Assembly (NCBI GenBank): GCA_023459355.1
Contig: JAEWUM010000009.1
Location: 124,001-188,000, forward strand
Reading direction: 5' to 3'
DNA: 64,000 bases
DNA from: Bacteroidota bacterium
Lineage (GTDB): Bacteria; Bacteroidota; Bacteroidia; Bacteroidales; Paludibacteraceae
Positions 17,960-26,806 of this stretch are shown piece by piece. A program made the position numbers and the translations under genes. The notes beneath the pieces are model-generated. The model was given only the letters and a program-made list of their open reading frames with translations. It had not been told where the DNA came from and made no database searches. Position 1 is the stretch's first letter. The number at the start of each line of letters is the position of its first letter.

Positions 17960-18919
17960 ATGTCAATCAGAGCAATAACAGCGATCATAGTAACTTTGAC
18001 TCTGGCATTTTCATGTACGGTAAAAGAAGATACCATCAAAATCGGTCTGCTGGAAGGCCCCTCAGCTGTGAGTTTTATGGCATTGATCGATAAACCTCCG
18101 GTTATTGAAGGCAGAAAGGTCGAGTTTATCATTTGCTCCGAACCTCTTCAAATTCAGGCTATGATGATGCAGGGAAAACTTGATTTCGCGGTCTTACCTA
18201 CCGTCATGGCCGCAAATCTATACAATAAAGGAATCGACTACAAGCTACTTGCTGTTCCTGTCTGGGGTACCTTGTATTTGATTACGAATAACCCGGCTAT
18301 TCAGCAGTTGAATCAGTTGCCACAAGAAAAGGTATATTTGTTCGGACAGGGTTCCACAGCTGATGTTTTGTTTCGGAATTACCTGAAAAAATATGCACTG
18401 CATCACATACAACCTGATTATTCCTACTCCACCAACGCAGAACTGTCACACGCCTTTTCACAACAAAAGATAAGCCTGTCGGTGATTTCCGAACCAATGG
18501 TTAGCATCCTGATGGCACAACATACGAACATCCGGATTTTACAAAAAATCGAACCCGAAGAAATACAATCAAAACTTAATAATAGCTCATTCGCACAAAC
18601 CTCATTTCTTGTAAACACTAATCTTACAAAGCATTACAGCACATTGATACGGGCGGTATCAGAACAATATAAAGAGAGTTGCAATTTCACTTATCAACAA
18701 CCTGAAAAAACGGCTGCATTATTAGTCAAACATGGCTTTTACCAGGATACAGCAGTGGCTATACAATCCATTCCCCGATGTAACATCAGGTTCAGCTATG
18801 CTGCCGATGTGAAAGAAACCGTAATGAATTATCTTAGAATTTTTTATACATTTGAACCTGAAAGTACGGGAGGAAAAATGCCTGCCGATGATTTTATTTA
18901 CCGTTTGCCAACAGAATAA
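17960..18919 (+). CDS. ABC transporter substrate-binding lipoprotein (NitT/TauT type)
   Basis: A 319-residue lipoprotein with lipobox LAFSC (Cys19) and a periplasmic-binding fold of the NMT1/SsuA group (KIGLLEGPSAVSFMALID, then QGKLDFAVLPTVMAANLY). Members of this class deliver nitrate, taurine, sulfonates or thiamine precursors. No residue seen here decides the ligand. The adjacent permease/ATPase fusion is its obvious partner, starting 17 bp downstream. Confidence 0.85.
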   Translation: MSIRAITAIIVTLTLAFSCTVKEDTIKIGLLEGPSAVSFMALIDKPPVIEGRKVEFIICSEPLQIQAMMMQGKLDFAVLPTVMAANLYNKGIDYKLLAVPVWGTLYLITNNPAIQQLNQLPQEKVYLFGQGSTADVLFRNYLKKYALHHIQPDYSYSTNAELSHAFSQQKISLSVISEPMVSILMAQHTNIRILQKIEPEEIQSKLNNSSFAQTSFLVNTNLTKHYSTLIRAVSEQYKESCNFTYQQPEKTAALLVKHGFYQDTAVAIQSIPRCNIRFSYAADVKETVMNYLRIFYTFEPESTGGKMPADDFIYRLPTE

Positions 18920-18936
18920 ACTGAAATGAATCTCTT

Positions 18937-20331
18937 ATGAAGTTCAAGCTAACTCCTGCCTTCTACAGCATCATGCTTTTGCTGGTTCTCTGGCAAGGCC
19001 TGACTATGCTGATTGGTTACCCTGAACTGTTTCCGACCGTGACAGATTTATTGAAGACGATTGCGGCTATGCTGTCAACTTCAGACTTTTACACTTCCCT
19101 AACCATCACCATGCTGCGCGGATTAACTGGATTTGTGCTCTCATTAGCCATAGCTGGCTTTTTAGCAGCTGTTGCCCTGCATCACCCATTCTGGAAATCC
19201 TTTTTTCACCCCTGGGTGGTAGTTATGCGCTCTGTTCCTGTCATTTCCATTGTTTTAATTGCCCTGTTCTGGCTTTCTCCTCCGGGACTGCCGGTCTTCA
19301 TTGCCTTCTTCACCATGTTCCCGATATTGTATCAAAATATACTGAGTGGATTGGAACACACCGACATCAAGCTGGTAGAAATGGCAAAAACAGTCAACAA
19401 AAATAGTTTGCAACGGTTGCGATACATTTACCTCCCTTCGGCACACGCATTAATTTTCTCAGGCATGGCAACGGCCCTGGGTTTTGGCTGGAGAGCTGTC
19501 ATCATAGGCGAAGTGCTTGCCGGTCCGCTTCACGGCATTGGTACGGACATGAAAAAAGCACAGGCTTTTATCGATATGAAAACATTACTCGCTTGGACTG
19601 TCATCGCTATTGTGGTAAGTTTTATGTTCGACGCATTATTAAAATTGCTTGTTCAACGAAACTGGAAACTATGTTTATCTGTTACAGGAAAGCAAATAAA
19701 AAACAAGATTATAACTTCTGAAAAAAAGGAGATTAACATCAATGACTTAAACAAATCATTCAACAACAAAAATATACTCCAAAATTTGACCCTGAGATTA
19801 TCGAACGAACACATCCACCTGCTCAAAACGGCATCGGGATCGGGTAAGACCACCCTGATGCATATCCTCGCCGGCATCCTGAAAAGAGACAGCGGCACCC
19901 TTATCTTCAGTCAATCCGAACCGATCATCGCGTATGCTTTTCAGGACAAAAGGTTGATTCCCTGGCTGAATGTGGAACAAAATATAGCCTTTGCCTTACC
20001 TCATTTTCCTGTAATAACACCGGAGGATAAAACACGGATAGATGAATTGATACAGGCATTGGAACTCAACAACCAACAGGATAAAAATCCGGATGCCCTG
20101 AGTGGCGGGGAACAACAGCGGGTGGCATTAGCCAGGGCATTGGTACTTCCCTGTCATGTGCTGTTGCTGGATGAACCGCTTACGGGCCTGGGACAGACAC
20201 TGAAAATCAAAATTATCCGGGAAATTGAAAGATTAACCAGGGAATATAAGCCTGTGATTGTTTGGGCAACGCATGAGGAAGTGGAATCTCACCTTGTAAA
20301 TCCAACAAACCAGGTTAAGTTTCAGCAATAA
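18937..20331 (+). CDS. Fused ABC transporter permease-ATPase (NitT/TauT type)
   Basis: One 464-residue polypeptide contains both membrane and ATP-binding parts of an importer. Residues 1-245 form a permease with about six helices and the EAA loop EMAKTVNKNSLQRLRYIYLP. Residues 263-464 form an ABC domain: Q-loop AFQDKRLIPWLNVEQNIAF, signature LSGGEQQRVALARAL near 387, Walker B LLLDEPLTGLG near 409, and the H-loop ATHEE. The Walker A region is TASGSGKTT near 298, with Thr replacing the usual first Gly. These subunits are normally separate proteins. I see no stop or frameshift at the junction. Confidence 0.88.
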   Translation: MKFKLTPAFYSIMLLLVLWQGLTMLIGYPELFPTVTDLLKTIAAMLSTSDFYTSLTITMLRGLTGFVLSLAIAGFLAAVALHHPFWKSFFHPWVVVMRSVPVISIVLIALFWLSPPGLPVFIAFFTMFPILYQNILSGLEHTDIKLVEMAKTVNKNSLQRLRYIYLPSAHALIFSGMATALGFGWRAVIIGEVLAGPLHGIGTDMKKAQAFIDMKTLLAWTVIAIVVSFMFDALLKLLVQRNWKLCLSVTGKQIKNKIITSEKKEININDLNKSFNNKNILQNLTLRLSNEHIHLLKTASGSGKTTLMHILAGILKRDSGTLIFSQSEPIIAYAFQDKRLIPWLNVEQNIAFALPHFPVITPEDKTRIDELIQALELNNQQDKNPDALSGGEQQRVALARALVLPCHVLLLDEPLTGLGQTLKIKIIREIERLTREYKPVIVWATHEEVESHLVNPTNQVKFQQ

Positions 20332-20332
20332 G

Positions 20333-20878
20333 TCAATACCCCTCCCAACTCACAACCTCTCCCAACTTCTTCCTTTTCTTCTCTCTGGTTTCCTGAGTAG
20401 AATAACCCAGCAAAATCACCAGCATCACTTTTTTGCTTCCCGGAATGTCTAATATTGTCCTTATCTTCTTTTCATTCAACCAACCCAGCATACAGGTACC
20501 AAGTCCCTCGTCGGCGGCAGCCAGACAAATATGAGCCGCCACGATACCCAAATCGAGATGCGGATAATGGATTTGCTTGACCATTCCCCCAAACTTCGAA
20601 GTAAAGTTGGCATTTTCCTCTACCAATACAATTTGCACCGGCGCTTGTTTGCTGAAGTGATTCATGCCCAGAGCTCTGCTGGTACAGGCATCCGCAATTT
20701 GCATCCTTTTTTCCGGATCAGTTACCACAATCATCTTCCACGGTTGCGCATTACAAGCTGAAGGAGCCATACGGGCTGCTTCCAATACACGTTCAATTTT
20801 CTCCGGTTCTACCGGCTTATCAGCGTAAGCCCGATCACTTTGGCGTTTTCTCACTAATTCCTGAAAAGATTGACTCAT
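20333..20878 (-). CDS. Nitroreductase family protein
   Basis: A 181-residue FMN-dependent oxidoreductase of the nitroreductase superfamily. It starts SFQELVRKRQSDRAYADKPV, with the FMN phosphate-binding RQSDR, then AARMAPSACNAQPWKM, and near the end GLGTCMLGWL and VILLGYS. Substrates of this family are diverse (nitroaromatics, quinones, flavin reduction) and cannot be assigned. It is convergent with the ABC importer gene with one base between them, and divergent from tilS. A TATCTTTG element at 20906-20913 on its strand is a probable -7 box. Confidence 0.88.
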   Translation of the reverse strand: MSQSFQELVRKRQSDRAYADKPVEPEKIERVLEAARMAPSACNAQPWKMIVVTDPEKRMQIADACTSRALGMNHFSKQAPVQIVLVEENANFTSKFGGMVKQIHYPHLDLGIVAAHICLAAADEGLGTCMLGWLNEKKIRTILDIPGSKKVMLVILLGYSTQETREKKRKKLGEVVSWEGY

Positions 20879-20905
20879 AAATATGTTTGCTTTTTATTTT
20901 ACATC

Positions 20906-20913
20906 CAAAGATA
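20906..20913 (-). promoter_or_regulatory. Putative -7 box upstream of the nitroreductase gene
   Basis: TATCTTTG on the minus strand, 28 bp from the start codon. No clear -33 element accompanies it. Confidence 0.4.
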
Positions 20914-20935
20914 ATACTATTTGCTGAAAATTGGC

Positions 20936-20967
20936 TTTGTGAATGCGCGAATGAATCATTATCTTTG
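20936..20967 (+). promoter_or_regulatory. tilS promoter
   Basis: TTTG (20936-20939), a 20-bp spacer, and TATCTTTG (20960-20967) match the Bacteroidetes consensus, 45 bp before the tilS start. Confidence 0.75.
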
Positions 20968-21012
20968 CCGGATACTATCACATGGCTGATGTATGTTTAA
21001 AACTGAATAATC

Positions 21013-22356
21013 ATGCTACAAAAAGTACAAGATTTCATACAGGAAAACCGGTTATTAGCACCTGAAAAAGGGCCGGTAATCGTTGGCCTTAGCGGAGGAA
21101 GCGACTCTGTTGTGCTACTTGATATCCTGTTGAAATCAGGCTATCAGTGTCTGGCAGCACATTGCAATTTTCAATTGCGAACAACAGAATCTTTACGCGA
21201 CCAGGAGTTTGTTCGCAAACTAGCAAACAAACTAAATACCCCCTTTATAAGCACTGATTTTCAAACCAATAGACACGCAAAAGAAAAGGGTATTTCCATC
21301 GAAATGGCAGCAAGGGAATTACGATACGAGTGGTTCGAAAAAATCAGTATGGAACACGGTGCACAAGCTATCGCGACCGGTCACCATCTTGATGATAATA
21401 TCGAGACTGTATTACTTAACTTAACCCGCGGAACAGGATTAAAAGGGCTGACCGGTATGCCGGTGCGAAACGGAAAAGTTGTTCGTCCATTACTATCCTC
21501 TTCGCGCGCAGAGATCAAGCAGTATATAGAAAAAAACCAACTGGAGTTCGTAGAAGACTCTTCCAATGCATCCACCGACATCGTACGGAATAAATTCCGG
21601 CATGTGATTATTCCTTTGCTGGAAGAAATCAATCCAGCCTTCCGGAATAGCTGTAAAGAAACCATTGAAAACCTGCATGGAGCATATAAAATTTATCAGC
21701 AGGAAATTTCCATTATCCGTAAAGATATTGTGCACTTTTCTGATTCTGCCCTCTCTATTGATTATTTCAAACTGATACAACACGAGGAATATTCAACTAT
21801 TTTATTTGAATTACTGAGGGATTATGGATTTAACCGGGATCAGATCCAACAAATATTCAGGAGTTTTCAGGCAGAATCGGGCAAACAATTTTATTCCGGA
21901 ACACATAGTTTGTTAAAAGACAGGAATAAACTGATTATTCGTCCCCATGTGATAAAACCTGATGATTTATCAGACATAAAAGTTGACAAAAAACTTAATA
22001 TCCGCATTTTTGAGAAAGACATAGCTTTTAAGCTATCAAAAGACAATCAAACCGTTCACCTTGATGCCGACAAAATTACTTTTCCGCTGACAATCCGCAA
22101 ATGGCAGGAAGCAGATTACTTTTATCCCCTCGGCATGAAAGGCAGGAAGAAACTAAGTGATTTCTTTATCGACTTAAAAATCAATCGATTCGACAAAGAA
22201 AACATCCATATTGTACTGTCTGATAATCAAATTGTGTGGGTGGTAGGGCTGAGAATTGATGAGCGGGTTAAGGTAACTGAAGAGACGAAGCGCATATTAG
22301 AGATTAAAGAAAGCAGAAAGCGGAAAGCGGAAAACGGAAAACTTGCACAGCACTGA
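21013..22356 (+). CDS. tilS: tRNA(Ile)-lysidine synthase
   Basis: Modifies the wobble cytidine of tRNA-Ile(CAU) to lysidine with ATP and lysine, changing both codon and amino-acid identity. The 447-residue protein has the PP-loop SGGSDS at residues 27-32, AAHCNFQLR, ATGHHLDDNIETVLLNLTRGTGLKGL and RPLL as in the family, plus a C-terminal TilS_C domain with PLGMKGRKKLSDFFID. The last dozen residues (SRKRKAENGKLAQH) are encoded by a GGAAAACGG-type repeat and are probably not functional. A consensus promoter lies upstream. It overlaps the convergent recN frame by 130 bp. Confidence 0.95.
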   Translation: MLQKVQDFIQENRLLAPEKGPVIVGLSGGSDSVVLLDILLKSGYQCLAAHCNFQLRTTESLRDQEFVRKLANKLNTPFISTDFQTNRHAKEKGISIEMAARELRYEWFEKISMEHGAQAIATGHHLDDNIETVLLNLTRGTGLKGLTGMPVRNGKVVRPLLSSSRAEIKQYIEKNQLEFVEDSSNASTDIVRNKFRHVIIPLLEEINPAFRNSCKETIENLHGAYKIYQQEISIIRKDIVHFSDSALSIDYFKLIQHEEYSTILFELLRDYGFNRDQIQQIFRSFQAESGKQFYSGTHSLLKDRNKLIIRPHVIKPDDLSDIKVDKKLNIRIFEKDIAFKLSKDNQTVHLDADKITFPLTIRKWQEADYFYPLGMKGRKKLSDFFIDLKINRFDKENIHIVLSDNQIVWVVGLRIDERVKVTEETKRILEIKESRKRKAENGKLAQH

Positions 22357-24086
22357 AATATCTTTACAAAAAAAACATTTATACTATCAATTCTCCGTTT
22401 TCCGTTTTCCGTTTTCCGTTTTCCGTTTTCCGCTCCCAACAACTCCCTCGCGTTCTGAATCGCTGCTTCCCCGCGCACTTTACCGCTAAGCATCGTGGCT
22501 ATTTCATCGACTCTTTCGGTAGCTGACAGCTGTTGGATGTAGGTTTCGGTTTGCTGACCGGAATCATCTTTATAAACCCTGAAATGATGTTCTCCTTTTG
22601 CAGCAATCTGCGGTAGGTGGGTAATGGTAATCACCTGCATGTTGCGACTCATCTGATGCATGATCTCTCCCATGCGGTGCGCAATTTCACCGGAAACGCC
22701 GGTATCAATTTCGTCGAAGATGATGGTCGGCAAATCGGATTTACCGGCAATCAGGGATTTGATTGACAACATAAGGCGCGAAACCTCACCGCCGGAAGCA
22801 ATTTCTTCGACTTTTTGCATTTCCCTGTTTTTATTGGCCGAGAAAAGAAATTCAACCTGATCAATACCATTTTCAGTATAGTGCTCCATCGGAATCAGCC
22901 TGATTTTAAACTGGATATTAGGCATACCCAACTGTGACAATTGTTGCACCATGTACTGCTCAATAGCGGCAATTTGTGAGACCCTGCTTTCTGTTAGCAA
23001 CGAAGCATGCTTCTGCATTTGAGCTAAGGACATTGCAAGATTTTTCTCAAGTTGAATGATATCGTTCTCGTAGGAGTCAATATGCTGTAATTGAGCATCA
23101 AAATCACTCCTCTTTTCAATCAATGCTTCAACTGAATTCACCTTGAATTTCTGCATCAGCGAATACAATTCACTCAACCGGTTTTCGGTTTCTTCGAGGC
23201 GGGTTGGATTAAATTCCAGGTTTTCCTGCAACAGCATAAGCTCCTGCGTCAAATCTTTTAAATCGATATATGCAGCCTGTATTCTTTCGAATTTTGAATC
23301 TCCTTCAGTGATAAACTTAGCTATTTTCGATAGTGCCGCAACCGACTCTTTAAGTTGCACCAGGCTCCCCTGCTCTCCATCTAATAAACCTGTAATTCTG
23401 TTTAGCTCCGTTTTTATTTCCTCAACGTGACTCAGACTCTCCTGTTCTGTTTCAAGCGCCTGCTGTTCACCTGCAACAAGTTTGGCCTCGTGTAACTGGT
23501 TGAACTGAAAACGAATGAAATCAGTCTCGGAAGATGCTTTGGCTGCATCAGCTTTCAGTTTTTCCAATGCTTTTTCATCTGCTTTCCACGCGTGATAGCT
23601 TTCGCGGTATTGCTGCAACAATTCACTATTCCGGGCAACTGTATCCAACACTTCTAATTGATAGGCTGCATTCGAAAGCAGCAGGTTTTCATGCTGAGAA
23701 TGAATATCAATCAAACGGGAAGTTAAATCACGTAATACAGTTAAAGCAACCGGCGTATCGTTGATAAAAGCCCTGGATTTGCCGTTGGCAGCCAGTTCCC
23801 TGCGGATAATACAATGATGCACATCCTGGTCAAGTTCATTTATTTCAAAGAAATCATCTAAGTGTTTATAGGCGGAAATATCGAACACCGCTTCAACCAC
23901 ACATTTATCTTCCTCTTTCTTGATGGATTTATTATCTGCCCGCTGTCCCAGTATGAGTGACAAAGCGCCCAGTATGATGGATTTGCCCGCTCCGGTTTCC
24001 CCGGTCAGCACCGATAATCCCGACTGAAAATCAATTTCCAGCGTTGAAATTAAGGCATAATTCGAGATAAATATTGATTTCAACAT
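22227..24086 (-). CDS. recN: DNA repair protein RecN (C-terminus extended through a repeat)
   Basis: An SMC-like ATPase that acts at double-strand breaks with RecA. The 619-residue frame has Walker A GETGAGKS at residues 29-36, a long coiled-coil middle, signature EIASGGEVSRLMLSIK, Walker B PTIIFDEIDTGVSGEIA, and THLPQIAAKG. The expected end is near ARELLG (about residue 551). The remaining 66 or so residues begin ENGKRKTENGKR, encoded by a tandem repeat, and then run antisense through the tilS 3' end. This extension looks like loss of the original stop by repeat insertion. Confidence 0.9.
   Translation of the reverse strand: MLKSIFISNYALISTLEIDFQSGLSVLTGETGAGKSIILGALSLILGQRADNKSIKKEEDKCVVEAVFDISAYKHLDDFFEINELDQDVHHCIIRRELAANGKSRAFINDTPVALTVLRDLTSRLIDIHSQHENLLLSNAAYQLEVLDTVARNSELLQQYRESYHAWKADEKALEKLKADAAKASSETDFIRFQFNQLHEAKLVAGEQQALETEQESLSHVEEIKTELNRITGLLDGEQGSLVQLKESVAALSKIAKFITEGDSKFERIQAAYIDLKDLTQELMLLQENLEFNPTRLEETENRLSELYSLMQKFKVNSVEALIEKRSDFDAQLQHIDSYENDIIQLEKNLAMSLAQMQKHASLLTESRVSQIAAIEQYMVQQLSQLGMPNIQFKIRLIPMEHYTENGIDQVEFLFSANKNREMQKVEEIASGGEVSRLMLSIKSLIAGKSDLPTIIFDEIDTGVSGEIAHRMGEIMHQMSRNMQVITITHLPQIAAKGEHHFRVYKDDSGQQTETYIQQLSATERVDEIATMLSGKVRGEAAIQNARELLGAENGKRKTENGKRRIDSINVFFVKIFQCCASFPFSAFRFLLSLISNMRFVSSVTLTRSSILSPTTHTI
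22312..22434. repeat. Inverted GGAAAACGG / CCGTTTTCC repeat pair between tilS and recN
   Basis: GGAAAGCGGAAAACGGAAAA (22321-22340) at the 3' end of tilS and about six tandem TCCGTTT units at 22391-22432 are mutual inverted copies about 50 bp apart. They can form a long hairpin in either transcript and may act as a convergent terminator. The same tract type recurs near 14610, 30095, 31027 and 48885. Confidence 0.8.
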
Positions 24087-24092
24087 AAGATG

Positions 24093-24980
24093 CTATTTCA
24101 GAATAGATTCATATCTTTCCGCCTGGGTCGGATTGACATCTGATAAAACTTCAATCATATTCTTTTTCTCCTGATCGGTTGCCCTTTTGAAGATATTAAT
24201 CAACTCCTCTGTTTTGGCATCAAGGAAAGATGTGATAGCTACAGACGAAGGTCTGGCACGATTCGTTTCTCTCAGGACGGATAGTCCGGCATTAATCCGT
24301 GCACGGGCATTCACCATGTTGATGCTCATCTCATCCAACCCCAACCGGTGGTATTCATAAAAGTAATTCCTGTATTTTTTAAATGCTTCATCCGTGAGAT
24401 TGCTGATCAGAGCATATCGGTTACGGGTACTCTCAAAGGCACGCCATCCCGGCATGTCGAGCGATTGCGCGCTGTTTACAATGCGCTCAGCCGCCTGAAA
24501 ATAAGGCGTACCACCCAACCGCGAATAAGAGTCCATGTCATAACCGATGATGAGATACACGTAATAAGTCAGCACCGCCGTCAGGTTCGAAGTAATCGAA
24601 TTTTCATTAAACTCCAGTACTTCAAACTCTTTGTAGTTAAACACAAAAGCATTATCCCTGAAATTGAATAAAGTAGTATTATAGGAAGAATTGAACACCG
24701 GCCGCCTCGATTGCACCTGAATTTCAGCCGTAAAAACATCATTTTCCATTTTAGAAACGATGATATTCATATTGCATTCAATCCGCTCATCCGGTGCATA
24801 AGAAAGTTCAGTCCATTTTCGGTTATTAATAAAGTCGGATACAGATTTTTCGAGTGTCGAGAATACTGATTTATTAGAACCCTGAATCATATCTGAATTT
24901 ATTTTCAGATTGCAATTCAGTTCCTGAGCCGGAATAAAAATTGAAAAAAGAACAAAAACTAAGAGCAATATAAATCTCAT
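24093..24980 (-). CDS. DUF4835 family exported protein
   Basis: A 295-residue protein with a signal peptide (MRFILLLVFVLFSIFIPAQ, about 1-20) and otherwise soluble sequence matching DUF4835, a Bacteroidetes family with the landmarks LTAVLTYYVYLIIGYDMDSY and GGTPYFQAAERIV. I recall this family being linked with type IX secretion under the name PorD, but cannot confirm that here. It lies in the recN-DUF4835-coaBC-rpoZ-bamD order widespread in the phylum. The ATG at 24980 is chosen because it gives the signal peptide. The recN start is 6 bp after its stop, so the two are probably cotranscribed. Confidence 0.75.
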   Translation of the reverse strand: MRFILLLVFVLFSIFIPAQELNCNLKINSDMIQGSNKSVFSTLEKSVSDFINNRKWTELSYAPDERIECNMNIIVSKMENDVFTAEIQVQSRRPVFNSSYNTTLFNFRDNAFVFNYKEFEVLEFNENSITSNLTAVLTYYVYLIIGYDMDSYSRLGGTPYFQAAERIVNSAQSLDMPGWRAFESTRNRYALISNLTDEAFKKYRNYFYEYHRLGLDEMSINMVNARARINAGLSVLRETNRARPSSVAITSFLDAKTEELINIFKRATDQEKKNMIEVLSDVNPTQAERYESILK

Positions 24981-25034
24981 GCAAAATCGTTTTACAACAA
25001 ACACATTATATCAATTAAATTTTCAACGCAATAA

Positions 25035-25110
25035 TTTTTAACCATATAAGTCACATAAGTGCTTATTGTTTGTTATGCTTATGTTACTTATATGACTTAT
25101 AGGTTAAAAA
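25035..25110. repeat. Long imperfect inverted repeat between coaBC and the DUF4835 gene
   Basis: The left arm 25035-25060 (TTTTTAACCATATAAGTCAC...) and right arm 25086-25110 (ends ...CTTATAGGTTAAAAA) are near-complementary with a few bulges. The A/T ends suggest a bidirectional terminator or a dispersed palindromic element. It separates coaBC from the DUF4835 start. Confidence 0.65.
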
Positions 25111-25126
25111 TTCAGCATATTGAGTA

Positions 25127-26323
25127 TCAAAATATCAGTGTATTAATCTCTTTCACGATATCATCCGCCACATCCAGTTTACTTTTCAGTTCAAACTGTT
25201 TTTTCAAACCTGAACGATGCAGGATAGTCACTTTATTTGTATCGAAGCCGAAGCCCGAGTTTGGATCACGCAAGGAATTTAACACGATAAAATCAAAATT
25301 CTTACGTTCCATTTTGCTGATGGCATTGGCTTCTTCGTCGTTAGTTTCCAGGGCGAAGCCTACCACAAACTGTTCATGTCTTTTAACCTTTCCTATTTCA
25401 GCAGCAATATCAACCGAAGGTTTCAATTCGATAATCAAATTATCTTTTCCGCGTTTCATCTTGGTTTCAGCCGGGGAAACCGGCGTAAAATCTGCTACGG
25501 CAGCACAAAGTATAGCACCATCAACCTGTTCGAAACGACTCATCACCACCTTATGCATTTCCTGCGCCGATTCCACATTAATCCGTTCTATATTTTTATA
25601 AGGTGTGCTCAGGCTTACCGGTCCGCAAACCAGCGTGACTTCCGCACCGAGTCTGGCACAATTCTCAGCCAGTGCAAATCCCATTTTCCCGGAAGAATAG
25701 TTTCCAATAAAACGTACCGGATCTATCATTTCGTATGTTGGTCCGGCTGTAATAAGGACTTTTTTGCCCTGCATATCCTTCGGATAGAAAAAATCAATCA
25801 GTTGACGTACAATATTTTCGGGTTCTTCCATCCTACCCTTTCCTTCCAGTCCGCTTGCCAGCTCTCCGACTGTAGGTTCAATCACATAATTGCCAAAGGA
25901 TTTCAGCGTATTGAGGTTCTGTTTGGTGGTTGGATGAGCAAACATATCCAAATCCATAGCGGGAGCGATAAACACCGGGCATCGCGCCGACAGATAGGTC
26001 GTTAACAGCAGGTTATCAGCTATTCCCGTAGCCATTTTGGCCAGTGTATTCGCAGTTGCCGGTGCAATCAACAAGGCATCTGCCCAGGTACCCAGGTCAA
26101 CATGGCTATTCCAGTTTCCATTTTCAGGATCGAAGAAGTCGACCAAAATCGGATTCTTTGACAGCGTCGCCATGGTAAGAGGCGTTATAAACTCTTTTGC
26201 CAGAGGCGTCATGATTACTTTTACTTCGGCACCTCTCTGCACTAGCAAACGAATAATCTGTGCTGATTTATAGGCTGCAATGCCACCTGTTACACCTAAT
26301 ATAATTTTTTTCCCGCTTAACAT
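25127..26323 (-). CDS. coaBC: Bifunctional phosphopantothenoylcysteine decarboxylase / phosphopantothenate-cysteine ligase
   Basis: Performs two consecutive steps of coenzyme A synthesis. It ligates cysteine to 4'-phosphopantothenate and decarboxylates the product with FMN. In the 398-residue protein the CoaC flavoprotein half (about 1-185) has GVTGGIAAYKSAQIIRLL, a catalytic His in SHVDLGTWADA and PAMDLDMF. The CoaB half has ITAGPTYEMIDPVRFIGNYS, GAEVTLV and ALETND. The start at 26323 places the flavin-binding strand at the N-terminus; the longer frame adds 26 unrelated residues that cover the promoter. A terminator separates it from rpoZ upstream. Confidence 0.95.
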   Translation of the reverse strand: MLSGKKIILGVTGGIAAYKSAQIIRLLVQRGAEVKVIMTPLAKEFITPLTMATLSKNPILVDFFDPENGNWNSHVDLGTWADALLIAPATANTLAKMATGIADNLLLTTYLSARCPVFIAPAMDLDMFAHPTTKQNLNTLKSFGNYVIEPTVGELASGLEGKGRMEEPENIVRQLIDFFYPKDMQGKKVLITAGPTYEMIDPVRFIGNYSSGKMGFALAENCARLGAEVTLVCGPVSLSTPYKNIERINVESAQEMHKVVMSRFEQVDGAILCAAVADFTPVSPAETKMKRGKDNLIIELKPSVDIAAEIGKVKRHEQFVVGFALETNDEEANAISKMERKNFDFIVLNSLRDPNSGFGFDTNKVTILHRSGLKKQFELKSKLDVADDIVKEINTLIF

Positions 26324-26358
26324 AATTGACTTTTTTGTGTTTATCACTTCACGCCCCA

Positions 26359-26366
26359 CAAAAATA
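26359..26366 (-). promoter_or_regulatory. Putative -7 box upstream of coaBC
   Basis: TATTTTTG on the minus strand fits TAnnTTTG and lies between the rpoZ terminator and the coaBC start at 26323. It supports the shorter coaBC start. No -33 element recognised. Confidence 0.4.
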
Positions 26367-26391
26367 CAAAAAGAAATCAGATTAAAATCTG

Positions 26392-26444
26392 AAAAAAACA
26401 AAAGTCACAAAGAATGTTCAAAATGGAACATGCCCTGTGACTTT
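26392..26444 (-). terminator. Intrinsic terminator after rpoZ
   Basis: Arms AAAGTCACA (26401-26409) and TGTGACTTT (26436-26444), with an inner stem ATGTTC/GAACAT, and on the minus strand a following T-rich run (TTTTTTT at 26393-26399). It terminates the bamD-rpoZ transcript before the coaBC promoter. Confidence 0.8.
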
Positions 26445-26464
26445 CAAATCATTTAGAAGAAAAA

Positions 26465-26794
26465 TTATTTCAGCTTATCCTTCAGGGGATTTCTGTAATA
26501 AACTTTTCCTTCGATAAACTCCTGAGTTGCCATCAATACCGGTTTCGGAAGTTTTTCAAAATAACGTGAAATCTCTATTTGTTCACGGTTTTCAAAAACC
26601 TCTTCAATGTTTTCAGAGGTGTTGCCGAAATCCTGTAGTTTTTTATCAATCTCAGATTTAATTTCTGCACTGATTTGATTCGCTCTTTTGGCTATGACCA
26701 TCACAGTTTCATACACGTTACCAATTTCCTCACTCATGGCATTCATGTCGCGGGAAATCGTTGTTGTAGGAGCATTTACTTTTTTGAAATCCAT
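26465..26794 (-). CDS. rpoZ: DNA-directed RNA polymerase omega subunit (Bacteroidetes type)
   Basis: The small RNA polymerase assembly subunit. The 109-residue protein begins MDFKKVNAPTTTISRDM and contains NVYETVMVIAKRANQISAEIK, the omega/Rpb6 helix that contacts beta-prime, followed by a lineage-specific C-terminus ending EGKVYYRNPLK. It sits 12 bp after bamD on the minus strand and is followed by a strong terminator. This bamD-rpoZ-coaBC order is typical of the phylum. Confidence 0.88.
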   Translation of the reverse strand: MDFKKVNAPTTTISRDMNAMSEEIGNVYETVMVIAKRANQISAEIKSEIDKKLQDFGNTSENIEEVFENREQIEISRYFEKLPKPVLMATQEFIEGKVYYRNPLKDKLK

Positions 26795-26806
26795 ATAGTT
26801 GTATTT

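Noticed and set aside
26324..26401. 26-residue N-terminal extension of CoaBC
   Set aside because: It covers a -7 box and part of the rpoZ terminator, and the family starts at MLSGKKIILGVTGG.
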